This document shows, piece after piece, positions 7,542 through 15,086 of a DNA stretch of 64,000 bases (within the stretch, counting starts at the first letter, position 1; each line of letters starts with the position of its first letter). Source of the stretch: JAGDMJ01 sp963809695 (GTDB taxonomy: Bacteria; Bacteroidota; Ignavibacteria; UBA10030; UBA6906); assembly GCA_963809695.1 (NCBI GenBank), contig CAWEKI010000006.1, positions 1 through 64,000 on the forward strand, given 5' to 3'. A program made the translations under genes and the position numbers. The notes beneath the pieces are model-generated. The model worked only from the letters and a program-made list of their open reading frames with translations. It did no database searches and was not told the origin of the DNA.

Positions 7542-9485
7542 ATGCTCCAACGACTCAGACAAGCTCTCCTCACTCCTGAGGCATTGATTATTGCATCGTT
7601 CGCGATCCTCAAGATTCTCTTTCACCTGCTTCTCCCGGAATATGGCTACCACCGTGACGAAATGTATTATGTCGCCATTGCCGACGGCTTTTCGTTCTCC
7701 AATCTCGATATGCCTCCGGCCTCGCCGCTCTATTTAAAGCTCTTTCTCGTCCTGTTCGGGCATTCGCTCAAAGTGGTTCATCTCGCGGCTGCGGTAAGCG
7801 GGGCATGCGTGATCACTTTCGGGATACTCATTGCCAGGGAGCTGGGCGGGAAACGCTACGCGATGATTCTGACCGGAGCCTTTCTGCTTTGGTCGGGCCT
7901 CGCGATCTTTGGCTCGATCTACACTTATGACGACGTCTCCTTTGTTCTCTGGGCGGCCGTCCTCTATCTGGTGGCGAGGATGCTGAATGGTGCCGACCAG
8001 CGCCTCTGGCTGATCGCGGGTCTGTTCATGGGCGTTGGCATGCTGACGAAGTTGACGATCCTGTTTCTCGGCTTCACGCTGTTCGTGTCGCTCTGGCTGG
8101 TCCCCCAGCGCATCTGGTACAGGCAACCCTGGATCTGGCTGGCGGGAGTCGTTGCTTTCCTGTGCGGACTCCCGTACTTCTTCTGGCAATGGAATCACGA
8201 CTGGTATTTTCTTTCCTATGCGGCCACCTATGCCGGGAGAACAACACACGCTTCACCCGTTCTGGAGTTCTTGTGGAACCAGATCCTGCCCAACAACCTG
8301 GTGATGCTCCCTGTCTGGGCGCTGGGACTCGCGACGCTCCTTTTCAAGAAAGGGTGGGCAGCATATCGTCTCTTTGGGTACTGCTATCTGGTCCTGATCG
8401 TTACACTGTTCATCCTTGGAGGGCAGTTCTACTTCATGATCCCGATGTATGGCGTCCTTGTTGCCGCCGGTTCCGTGAGGATTGAAGGGTGGGTCAAAGC
8501 CCATGCAAGCGCCTCGCGCCCCCGCACGGCCATGAAGGTCGCCATCCCTGTTGTCTATACACTCCTGAGTTTGCCTGCATTGCCTCTCTTTCTTCCCATG
8601 CTGCCTGTAGAAACCCTCATTGCGTATGTGCGGCCGTTGGGTGTCAATGCAGGCGTGAAGACCGAGGACCGGCGCGTCACAACTCTCCCGCAGCACATGG
8701 CCGACCGGTTCGGTTGGGAGGAAATGGCGCAAGACGTGGCTGACGTCTACCACGAAGTGCAGGAGGCATCAAGCGACCCTGTCGGGGTGACTGCGGGAAA
8801 TTGGGGGGAAGCATCGGCCCTGCACGTGCATGGCAGAAAACTCGGCTTGCCCGAGCCGGTCACAGGGGATGGGTGGTTTTACTTTGATGCGCTCGAGCAT
8901 CAGACGTTCGACCGGAGTTACGTGGCGATCGGGGTCTCCCTCTCTCTGCTCCGTTCGCTCTTCGACCATGTGGAACGGAAAGGCGTCTTCACCAACCCGT
9001 ACTGTATGCCGGACGAGAATAACAATACGATCTACTTCTGTACCGGCCCGAAGGTAGACCTGAAAAAATACTGGGCGGTCTCCTGGAAGATGGATGCCGG
9101 CTTCGCGGATGTCCTGCAGCGCGAGGGGGTCGATCAGGCGGTAGCGTATTACCAGGAGCAACGGAGACGGGACAGCGGCGCCCTCTTGTTTTCCGAACGG
9201 CAAATGAACGCGTTGGGCTATCAGTACCTGAACCGCAAACAGACAAAGGAAGCGTTGAAGCTTTTTGCAATGAACGTGGAGACCTATCCCCGGTCATTCA
9301 ACGTTTATGACAGCTATGGCGAGGCGTTGATGGCTGACCAGCAGTTTGACCTGGCAGTCAGGAATTTTTCCCGTTCGCTGGAATTAAATCCGGAAAACGA
9401 GAACGGCCGGAAGAGGCTGGAAGAGCTCCGCGTGCTGATGGCAAATCAATTATCAAGCGGGAACGGCACTGAGGAAATCCAATGA
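7542..9485 (+). CDS. GT39-type membrane glycosyltransferase with C-terminal TPR
   Basis: Protein of 647 residues. About ten hydrophobic segments fill residues 15-385. The first periplasmic loop carries GYHRDEMYYVAIAD, matching the acidic catalytic motif of the ArnT/PMT (GT39/GT83) family, which transfers sugars from polyprenyl-phosphate donors. A soluble region (about 390-560) follows, and residues about 575-640 look like two TPR repeats (YLNRKQTKEALKLFAMN, FDLAVRNFSRSLELNPENE). Donor and acceptor are unknown. Its stop overlaps the next gene by ATGA, coupling it to a chitinase-family protein. No strong Shine-Dalgarno is visible; the ATG at 7542 starts the conserved hydrophobic N-terminus. Confidence 0.85.
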   Translation: MLQRLRQALLTPEALIIASFAILKILFHLLLPEYGYHRDEMYYVAIADGFSFSNLDMPPASPLYLKLFLVLFGHSLKVVHLAAAVSGACVITFGILIARELGGKRYAMILTGAFLLWSGLAIFGSIYTYDDVSFVLWAAVLYLVARMLNGADQRLWLIAGLFMGVGMLTKLTILFLGFTLFVSLWLVPQRIWYRQPWIWLAGVVAFLCGLPYFFWQWNHDWYFLSYAATYAGRTTHASPVLEFLWNQILPNNLVMLPVWALGLATLLFKKGWAAYRLFGYCYLVLIVTLFILGGQFYFMIPMYGVLVAAGSVRIEGWVKAHASASRPRTAMKVAIPVVYTLLSLPALPLFLPMLPVETLIAYVRPLGVNAGVKTEDRRVTTLPQHMADRFGWEEMAQDVADVYHEVQEASSDPVGVTAGNWGEASALHVHGRKLGLPEPVTGDGWFYFDALEHQTFDRSYVAIGVSLSLLRSLFDHVERKGVFTNPYCMPDENNNTIYFCTGPKVDLKKYWAVSWKMDAGFADVLQREGVDQAVAYYQEQRRRDSGALLFSERQMNALGYQYLNRKQTKEALKLFAMNVETYPRSFNVYDSYGEALMADQQFDLAVRNFSRSLELNPENENGRKRLEELRVLMANQLSSGNGTEEIQ

Positions 9486-9855
9486 TCATGAAAAAGCTCG
9501 TTTTGATATCGCTACTCGCAATCGCAGCCGGCGCCTCCGGTGCCGACAAGATGGTGGTAGGCTACTACCCGAGCTGGATGTCCGGAACGTTTCCCCACAG
9601 CGCAATCCCATGGCAGTACCTTACCCATATTGCGCATGCGTTCATTGGCCCGCAATCGAACGGAGAGCTCGATGTGGCTTCCGGTTTTCTTTACCCTCAA
9701 CTGATTGCGACGACACATGCCCGTGGTGTGAATGTCGTCGTTTCCGTCGGCGGATGGAATACGACGTATGACAACAACTTTACAGCGCTGGCTGCGGACT
9801 CAAACGCCAGGCATTCGACAGCGCTCTGCGCCGATTCATCGGTGGAGATAACGTG
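9482..9855 (+). pseudogene. GH18 chitinase-family protein, truncated
   Basis: The start is fused to the upstream stop (ATGA). A signal peptide (MIMKKLVLISLLAIAAGASG) is followed by the beginning of a GH18 barrel: MVVGYYPSWMSG, YLTHIAHAFIGP and VVVSVGGW (the SxGG motif). Near 9808 the frame slips: the next frame reads QAFDSALRRFIGG, which continues the family pattern. All homology ends at about 9855, well before the catalytic DxxDxDxE. No C-terminal half is found downstream. The break coincides with sequence matching the recombinase-side boundary at tRNA-Glu, so the gene was probably cut by an integration or deletion event. Confidence 0.8.
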
Positions 9856-9883
9856 CTAACCCATCTCTGCTTAGAAGAATGTT

Positions 9884-9926
9884 GTTAGCAGTCGGAAGGT
9901 AGTCGCTGTAACTCAAGTGCCCCCAA
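9884..9926. repeat. Attachment-like boundary, copy B
   Basis: The sequence gttagcag...cggaagg-agtcgctgtaa...agtgcccccaa matches 2121-2165 with a few substitutions and small gaps, same orientation, including the last 8 bases of the tRNA-Glu acceptor but nothing of the tRNA body. It begins about 30 bases after the GH18 fragment ends. It is interpreted as the end of a related integrated element or the scar of one. Confidence 0.5.
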
Positions 9927-10067
9927 TGGAAGGTAGCGCCAACGGGTGTTCTGATCTGGACTTTGTCACGCGCATTGAAATCCTGTTTTGTCGTATCAAC
10001 TTGAATTGCCTTTGCGTTTCTCCCCCGTTCCGAGTATCTTGCTGCCCTCCCATCGAAGGAAAAGATC

Positions 10068-11948
10068 ATGGTGCCAGGAAGAATCTCGATGATCATTATG
10101 TCACTGCATGTTCTGTGTCTGTTGTTCCCGCTTTCCGTTGTGGCAGAAGACAATAATCAAGGGGCCATTCGAATGGATTCAAAGCAGAAGGTGATTTTTA
10201 CCTGTCCCACCAACAGTACGGAGGAGTTTCGTCGATTGGCCATGCAGGCGGCCGAACTGGGTGCCACCCACGTGGCGATCAGCGACCTGCCGAAAAGCCG
10301 ATGGCAGTGGGACCTGGATCTGAACGATCCGTATCCCAATTGGGGTATGCTCGTCACATCGATATTCAAAGTGGTGGTGCCGGAGGAATTGAAGTCATTC
10401 CTGCCTGCCGACTATGCGAAGAAGAATCTGCAGATCGTGAAGGAACGATGTGCCGTACTGAAAGAGTTGGGATTGAAAGCGGCGTTCTTTGGCAAAGAGC
10501 CGGCGTGGCTGCCGGAAGCGGTGTATCAGGCTCATCCGGAATGGCGCGGTCCACGCTGCGAGCATCCGCGACGCGCACGCCATACCTATTATGCGCCCTG
10601 TATCGACCAGCCGGCAGTGCTGTCCATGTATCGCAAGGCGGTGGCGGAATTGTGCCGGCAGGCGCCCATTGAGGTCTTTTCCTTGCTGACCAACGATTCC
10701 GGTGGCGGCATCTGCTGGAGTGTCAGCCTCTATCCGGGCCAGAACGGTCCGTCATGGTGCGAAAAGCGATCCTATGCCGACCGAGTCGTCGGATTCATGT
10801 CCACCATACAGGACGGCGCCAGGGATGCCGGCTTGCAAGCCGAGGTCTCCATGAACTATGGCTCCGGCTATATCTCGCAGACCGAAGTGGCGTCGGTGAT
10901 CCCGTTCCTGAAGCCCGGGCAGGCACTCAATTTCAGAACCAAAGACGAATCAGTGCCGACTCGCATTATCGGTTACAATTTTTATGATTCCGGCGTGGGT
11001 CCCGTCCTGGGTATCCCGCATGTCTTCCGGGTCGCCGAGCAATTGCAGGATGCCTGGGGCGACCAGACGACCAACCGGACGTTCATGATGGATGAACTCA
11101 ACGCGCCAGAATACTTCGAACTGGTGCGTCAATTCCGCGGCAATCCAACCACGACCATGATCGGTCGCATGCAGAATATTCTGCGCACAGCGGAGCACTT
11201 CGCCGGTCCGGAAGGTGCACATCATGTGATGCAGGCATGGGACAAGATCAGCCGGGCCGCTTTAATCGTGCGCAATCATGCGGGCGATCCCGTCATGCTC
11301 GTCGGGACCGTCAACCAGCGCTGGATCACCCGGCCGCTGGTGCCGTTCCCCATGGAGTTGACGCCGGAAGAGAAGGACTATTACCGCAAATACCAGTTCC
11401 AGGCGAATTCGGAGGAAGAAGCGGCGGACCTGATGAACCTGCAGGGATTCGAGTTGATCAACGGCTTCTCCGGATCGCTGATCACCGGCAACCTGTTCAC
11501 TCAGGCGATCGCGCTGCTGGAGTCGGCCATTGACGATATCAGTAAGGTGAGAAAGTCACCGGACGATTCCTGGGCACTGTTGCAGAACAGATTGCGGACG
11601 TTGATCTGCTTCTATCGCAACGTGCTCTATACCATTCAGTACCAGGACCTCCTGGACCGGTCGGACTACTCGCAGCCGCCCGTGGAAGAGAACATCTATC
11701 CCATGGACGGCGATCAGAAACTGCGGGAGATTCAGATCGTTACCCGGCACGACATTGACAACACCAATGAACTGATCCGGTTGCTGGAGACCAGTCGGGT
11801 GCCTCTCGTGCGAACGGCACCGACCAAAGAGGAAGAGGACATCTTCAGCCTGGGTCCGGATCTCGTTGATCAATTGAAGAAGAAGGTAGCGATCACGCTG
11901 AAGCATCAACTGGAAGTGCATCGGTTGTATCATCGCCGGCAGGGGTAG
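10068..11948 (+). CDS. Secreted protein of unknown function, possible TIM-barrel enzyme
   Basis: Protein of 626 residues with AAGGA seven bases before the ATG. An N-terminal signal segment (IIMSLHVLCLLFPLSVVA) directs it out of the cytoplasm. The next 350 residues alternate strands and helices (FRRLAMQAAELGATHVAISDLP, LKELGLKAAFFGKEPAW, APIEVFSLLTNDSGGG, MMDELNAPEYF) in a way that suggests a (beta/alpha)8 glycoside-hydrolase-like fold. Acidic residues in LLTNDSGGG or FMMDELNAPE are possible catalytic candidates. The C-terminal 200 residues look helical. I do not recognise the family and assign no substrate. It follows the chitinase fragment and the att-like repeat, and stands alone. Confidence 0.7.
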   Translation: MVPGRISMIIMSLHVLCLLFPLSVVAEDNNQGAIRMDSKQKVIFTCPTNSTEEFRRLAMQAAELGATHVAISDLPKSRWQWDLDLNDPYPNWGMLVTSIFKVVVPEELKSFLPADYAKKNLQIVKERCAVLKELGLKAAFFGKEPAWLPEAVYQAHPEWRGPRCEHPRRARHTYYAPCIDQPAVLSMYRKAVAELCRQAPIEVFSLLTNDSGGGICWSVSLYPGQNGPSWCEKRSYADRVVGFMSTIQDGARDAGLQAEVSMNYGSGYISQTEVASVIPFLKPGQALNFRTKDESVPTRIIGYNFYDSGVGPVLGIPHVFRVAEQLQDAWGDQTTNRTFMMDELNAPEYFELVRQFRGNPTTTMIGRMQNILRTAEHFAGPEGAHHVMQAWDKISRAALIVRNHAGDPVMLVGTVNQRWITRPLVPFPMELTPEEKDYYRKYQFQANSEEEAADLMNLQGFELINGFSGSLITGNLFTQAIALLESAIDDISKVRKSPDDSWALLQNRLRTLICFYRNVLYTIQYQDLLDRSDYSQPPVEENIYPMDGDQKLREIQIVTRHDIDNTNELIRLLETSRVPLVRTAPTKEEEDIFSLGPDLVDQLKKKVAITLKHQLEVHRLYHRRQG

Positions 11949-12224
11949 AGGCGGTACATCGCGGTCGCTGCAGGGAAGCGGCGGCCGTAGATCTGTATCC
12001 AGCAGGGGAGCATGCCCGGGTGCATCTTTAAAAAGGACAAAGTCAAGAGGGTAAGACCTCCCGGGGCGATGAAAGTCATCATCCCTGGAAGCGGCCACCT
12101 TGTAAATCTCGAGCAGCCGGAGAGGTTTACTCAAATCATATTGGATTTTCTTGCGGATTCTAAGAATCGGTAATCGTGGTATTTAGACCCTAGCCCCCAT
12201 ATTACTGACACCTAACACCTACCT
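11949..12224. other. Gene-free stretch
   Basis: These 276 bases between a plus-strand and a convergent minus-strand gene show no coding pattern. The last 70 bases are C/T-rich (CCCTAGCCCCC, ACACCTAACACCTACC), resembling other simple intergenic tracts of this genome. No terminator hairpin with a T run is evident. Confidence 0.4.
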
Positions 12225-12938
12225 CTAATCCCATATCCTCTCCTTTCTCAGCCGCTTATCCAACCCCTTCGCATCTCCCGAGACCTGATCCAGCAACCTC
12301 CAGAAACTCGCCCCGTGGTTCTTCACCCTGGTGTGGACGAGCTCGTGAAGGATCACATAGTCCACAAGCTCATCGGGAAGACGCATCAATTGTAGCGCAA
12401 GATTGATGTTGTTCACCACCGAGCAGCTCCCCCACCGGGAACGGAGATCTTTGATGAAGAGCCGGCCATAACTGAACCCGTGACGCTCGGCAAGTTCCCG
12501 CACTCTTCCGGGAAGATGCGCGTGCGCCTCTATTCGATATGCCGCCAGGATGCCGCTCCGAATGGCTCGGCGCACAGGCGTTGATTCCAGGTGCAGCGTG
12601 CGTGGATACCGAACGGCAATGACACCGGAATGGACGCGCACCGTCGTGTCGTCAGTCTCGCCTTGCTCGACTGAAAGCCTATGCGCGCGCGTGACACACC
12701 CCCCGTCAGACAAAGCTCCAAACTGACGCTGCTCCTGCTCCCCGGCCCGACGGAGCTCCTTGAGAATCCACGCACGTTGCCGCTCCACGGCATCCATGGC
12801 GGAAGCATAGCTCGCAAACCATGGTACGGTTACGAGCACTCCGTCAGAGACCGTTACCCGTATGGAAAAGCGGCGTGCGCGACGGCTCCTGCGGAGCGTT
12901 ATCATACCGATGCCATCGGCCCAGCGTGTTGGGGTCAT
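12225..12938 (-). CDS. YgjP-type metal-dependent hydrolase (M48-like)
   Basis: Protein of 237 residues of the YgjP/WLM-like metallopeptidase family (formerly DUF45). It carries RWGSC (168-172) and the zinc motif HELVH at 198-202, followed by the third ligand in KNHGASFW (His208). The N-terminal half (ITLRRSRRARRFSIRVT, VTVPWFAS) matches the beta-rich part of the family. Substrates are not known; family members often sit beside restriction or housekeeping genes. It stands alone. A start at 12905 is also possible, but the ATG at 12938 has AGGT upstream. Confidence 0.85.
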   Translation of the reverse strand: MTPTRWADGIGMITLRRSRRARRFSIRVTVSDGVLVTVPWFASYASAMDAVERQRAWILKELRRAGEQEQRQFGALSDGGCVTRAHRLSVEQGETDDTTVRVHSGVIAVRYPRTLHLESTPVRRAIRSGILAAYRIEAHAHLPGRVRELAERHGFSYGRLFIKDLRSRWGSCSVVNNINLALQLMRLPDELVDYVILHELVHTRVKNHGASFWRLLDQVSGDAKGLDKRLRKERIWD

Positions 12939-13011
12939 TCGTCGACCTGCATCTTAGTGGTCTCACTAACCCCTGCTTTCGTTGACCCGGTAGAGCCGGA
13001 GCAGCCGCTGC

Positions 13012-13689
13012 TCAGGCGCCGTTGGGAACTGACTGTCGCGGTGCGGTTGGCTGCCGGTGCCGGTCGATCCAATAGCCCCACGGCACAAGCAGCCAGAGAA
13101 GGAGTGAAGTGAACGCCATGGTTCTTACATCGGGAGGAATTGTGCTAATGGCCGCGATCGAGCTCAGGACGAGAAAGGCTACCAATCCCCAAAACGCATA
13201 GCGGCCGGTGCGGTCACGTGCGCTGGTGGACGTTGCATACAGAACCACGCCGGTAATAAACAGTGCCCACTCCACAACGATAGTAGCCGGCACAGAATTC
13301 CAGAGCCCGAGACCCGCATACGATTGTCCCCAGGGAAACAACGGAAGGTCCGGACGATGCGTGATGAAATCCAGCACCCAGTGGCTCAGGACTGCACACC
13401 CGGCTACAATGGCTCCCTTCCAGCGCCGCCTGATGCCGTAATAAACTCCCGCGAAGAGCAGGGACCAGAGCAACACCAACAGCAGGCTGTGGCTGATCGG
13501 ATAATCGTAGAACTCGAGCGGAGTGAAGGCAGTGTTGCCCGGGTCAATGCGGACATGTTCGATACCCAACAACACGAGAACAGGCCAGACCAGGTCGAGA
13601 AGCTGAGCGGCGAGAATAAGCGTCCCCAGGGAAACCGTTGGGACGATCTTTTTTGATCCGAACGCTACGCCGAAATGTCCAATGAACAT
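13012..13689 (-). CDS. Multi-pass membrane protein, YdjM/DUF457-like
   Basis: Protein of 225 residues with five or six membrane helices. It begins MFIGHFGVAFGSKK, the motif typical of the YdjM/DUF457 family of predicted membrane-bound metal-dependent hydrolases. Conserved histidines occur in YPISHSLLL and LSHWVLDFITHRPD. The start at 13689 is chosen because GGAGGG lies directly upstream; a longer frame exists but lacks such a site. Its function is not established. Confidence 0.75.
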   Translation of the reverse strand: MFIGHFGVAFGSKKIVPTVSLGTLILAAQLLDLVWPVLVLLGIEHVRIDPGNTAFTPLEFYDYPISHSLLLVLLWSLLFAGVYYGIRRRWKGAIVAGCAVLSHWVLDFITHRPDLPLFPWGQSYAGLGLWNSVPATIVVEWALFITGVVLYATSTSARDRTGRYAFWGLVAFLVLSSIAAISTIPPDVRTMAFTSLLLWLLVPWGYWIDRHRQPTAPRQSVPNGA

Positions 13690-13779
13690 GATCCCTCCAG
13701 ACAATCTCACCTGCAGTCCGCGATGGAGTGCCGTTTCAACGGTCGAATGAAACGGCACCCGCTCCACCCGACTGAACGC

Positions 13780-14076
13780 TTATTCGTATGATTGCATCCC
13801 GTGGAAAATCGCCGTGCCGATGATGACCATGAAGAGAATTGCCAGGACCACACCAATGGCCATCCAGATGAGCGTGGCCTTGGCCCAGTTGGCCTTGCTC
13901 GTGTTCGTGTTGGAGCCGAAGGCCCACACGAACATCATGACGATGTTTACGATCGGGATGAAGGACACAAGGAGTGTGATCATCCAATCGCCGACGGTCA
14001 GATCTCCTGTCTGCTGTTGGAACGGCTGATAGGGCTTTGCCGGCTGAGGGGTGACGGTGCTTGTCGGAGTGTCCAC
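13780..14076 (-). CDS. Small two-helix membrane protein
   Basis: Protein of 98 residues starting with GTG at 14076 behind AGGAGG. A proline/threonine/glutamine-rich N-terminus (about 30 residues) is followed by GDWMITLLVSFIPIVNIVMM and a second hydrophobic segment, KATLIWMAIGVVLAILFMVI. The central NTNTSKANWAKA motif resembles small DUF4190-like or CD225-like membrane proteins with PIVNI-type first helices. No function is assigned. Confidence 0.7.
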   Translation of the reverse strand: MDTPTSTVTPQPAKPYQPFQQQTGDLTVGDWMITLLVSFIPIVNIVMMFVWAFGSNTNTSKANWAKATLIWMAIGVVLAILFMVIIGTAIFHGMQSYE

Positions 14077-14211
14077 GCAACCTCCTAGATTGTTATGGTG
14101 GGAAAGAGCGACAATTAATTTATGAAGAAAAAGGGGAAAGTCAAGCCAGCGCCGTTTCACCTTCACTGGCACCAGTTTTCCAACGCGTGGGGAAGGTGAA
14201 AGAACGCAGTC
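14077..14211. other. Gene-free stretch before the tRNA-Pro locus
   Basis: These bases separate the small membrane protein from the tRNA-Pro promoter. I see no gene in them. They contain short inverted A/C-rich words (ccagcgccgtttcaccttcactgg) of uncertain meaning. Confidence 0.3.
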
Positions 14212-14240
14212 TTGCCTTCACAACGAGAGTTTCGTATCTT
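14212..14240 (+). promoter_or_regulatory. Putative promoter of the tRNA-Pro locus
   Basis: TTGCCT (14212-14217) and TATCTT (14235-14240) are separated by 17 bases and end 14 bases before the first tRNA-Pro 5' fragment. This is the position expected for the original tRNA-Pro promoter. The intact tRNA now lies about 700 bp further downstream. Confidence 0.5.
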
Positions 14241-14253
14241 ACTTCTAACACAT

Positions 14254-14955
14254 CGGGGCGTAGCTCAGCTCCGGTCTCCCGCCGAAGGCGGGAGACCGAG
14301 AGTCTCGGCTCCGCCGGAGGCGGAGCCGGACCCGGCTGGCATTTAGGTTGGGAGTGGGATGTTTACGGTATATGTTCTTCGTAGTCTGAGGACGGGTACA
14401 TATTACGTTGGACAAACCAACAACCTGACCGACCGAGTCAACCGACACAACGCAAATACCGAGAAAGCTACCCAGAGGCAGGGGCCCGTGGGAGCTCATG
14501 TGCAGCGAGGAATTTGAGACTCGGGCCCAAGCCTGGAGTAGAGAAAGAGAAATCAAGGCGCAAAAAAACAGCGTGCTTACATTGAAGGATTAATCGCATC
14601 AACTCGGGGCGTAGCTCAGCTCCGGTCTCCCGCCGAAGGTGGGAGACCGAGAGTCTCGGCTCCGCCAGAGGCGGAGCCGGACCCGGCTAGCATTTAGGTT
14701 GGGAGTGGGGTGTTTACGGTATATGTTCTTCGTAGTCTGAGGACGGGTACATATTGCGTTGGACAAACCAACAACCTGACCGACCGAGTCAACCGACACA
14801 ACGCAAATACCGAGAAAGCTACCCAGAGGCAGGGGCCCGTGGGAGCTCATGTGCAGCGAGGAATTTGAGACTCGGGCCCAAGCCTGGAGTAGAGAAAGAG
14901 AAATCAAGGCGCAAAAAAACAGCGTGCTTACATTGAAGGATTAATCGCATCAACT
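14254..14955 (+). mobile_element. Two tandem 351-bp GIY-YIG units inserted at tRNA-Pro
   Basis: Units 14254-14604 and 14605-14955 are nearly identical and precede the intact tRNA-Pro with the same period. Each begins with the tRNA 5' end (CGGGGCGTAGCTCAG). A block of about 61 bp with two perfect or near-perfect hairpins (GGTCTCCCGCC/GGCGGGAGACC and GGCTCCGCC/GGCGGAGCC) follows, then CCCGGCT-G/AG, the next piece of the tRNA D arm, then a GIY-YIG nuclease gene and about 25 bases leading into the next tRNA start. The duplicated tRNA part is therefore its first 24 bases with a hairpin insertion in the middle. It looks like a small element that targets tRNA-Pro and has duplicated in place. Confidence 0.75.
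14359..14697 (+). pseudogene. GIY-YIG endonuclease, copy 1, two compensating frameshifts
   Basis: ATG at 14359 opens MFTVYVLRSLRTGTYYVGQT, the GIY-YIG core strand pair, then NNLTDRVNRHN. After about 14450 the family pattern moves to another frame (PWELMCSEEFETRAQAWSRE), and at the A7 run near 14566 it returns to the first (KKQRAYIEGLIASTRG). The unshifted frame stops after 51 residues. In this copy the restored frame runs through the next unit's tRNA start and hairpin block to TAG at 14695. Full-length relatives are about 85-95 residues and cut DNA using the Tyr/Arg/Glu set of the URI-like GIY-YIG fold. Confidence 0.7.
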
Positions 14956-14979
14956 CGGGGCGTAGCTCAGCCCGGCTAG
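14710..14979 (+). pseudogene. GIY-YIG endonuclease, copy 2, stop codon inside tRNA-Pro
   Basis: The sequence matches copy 1, except that the start is GTG and one codon gives YCVGQT instead of YYVGQT, altering the YIG-type motif. It carries the same two frameshifts. The start and the final stop are in the same frame, so the two indels compensate. The restored C-terminus reads IASTRGVAQPG and ends on the TAG at 14977-14979, which is the TAG of the tRNA-Pro D loop. The gene therefore shares 24 bases with the functional tRNA. The shared defects mean the unit was duplicated after it was broken, or that the copies are kept alike by conversion. Confidence 0.65.
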
Positions 14980-15030
14980 AGCGCTTGCTTTGGGAGCAAG
15001 AAGTCGCTGGTTCAAATCCAGTCGCCCCGA
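14956..15030 (+). tRNA. tRNA-Pro (UGG)
   Basis: Complete 75-nt cloverleaf: acceptor CGGGGCG/CGCCCCG, D stem GCTC/GAGC, anticodon stem CTTGC/GCAAG with loop TTTGGGA (anticodon UGG), T stem GCTGG/CCAGT with loop TTCAAAT, discriminator A, no encoded CCA. Its first bases are preceded by two tandem units that each repeat its 5' end. Confidence 0.95.
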
Positions 15031-15052
15031 CAATGACGGTCGAACTTCCGTC

Positions 15053-15080
15053 CCCCGCTATGCTTCACCTTTGAGCGGGG
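15053..15080. terminator. Possible bidirectional terminator hairpin
   Basis: CCCCGCT (15053-15059) pairs with AGCGGGG (15074-15080) between the convergent tRNA-Pro and M61 peptidase genes. There is no T run, so the evidence is stem and position only. Confidence 0.4.
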
Positions 15081-15086
15081 TGCGAC

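Noticed and set aside
2158..9925. The whole interval as one integrated element bounded by direct repeats
   Set aside because: The genes inside (kinase/regulator, CheW, glycosyltransferase) are ordinary chromosomal genes. The recombinase lies outside the interval and both repeats have the same side of the junction.
14245..14907. Two near-identical minus-strand frames of about 100 residues
   Set aside because: They are antisense to the GIY-YIG genes, whose family match on the plus strand is clear.
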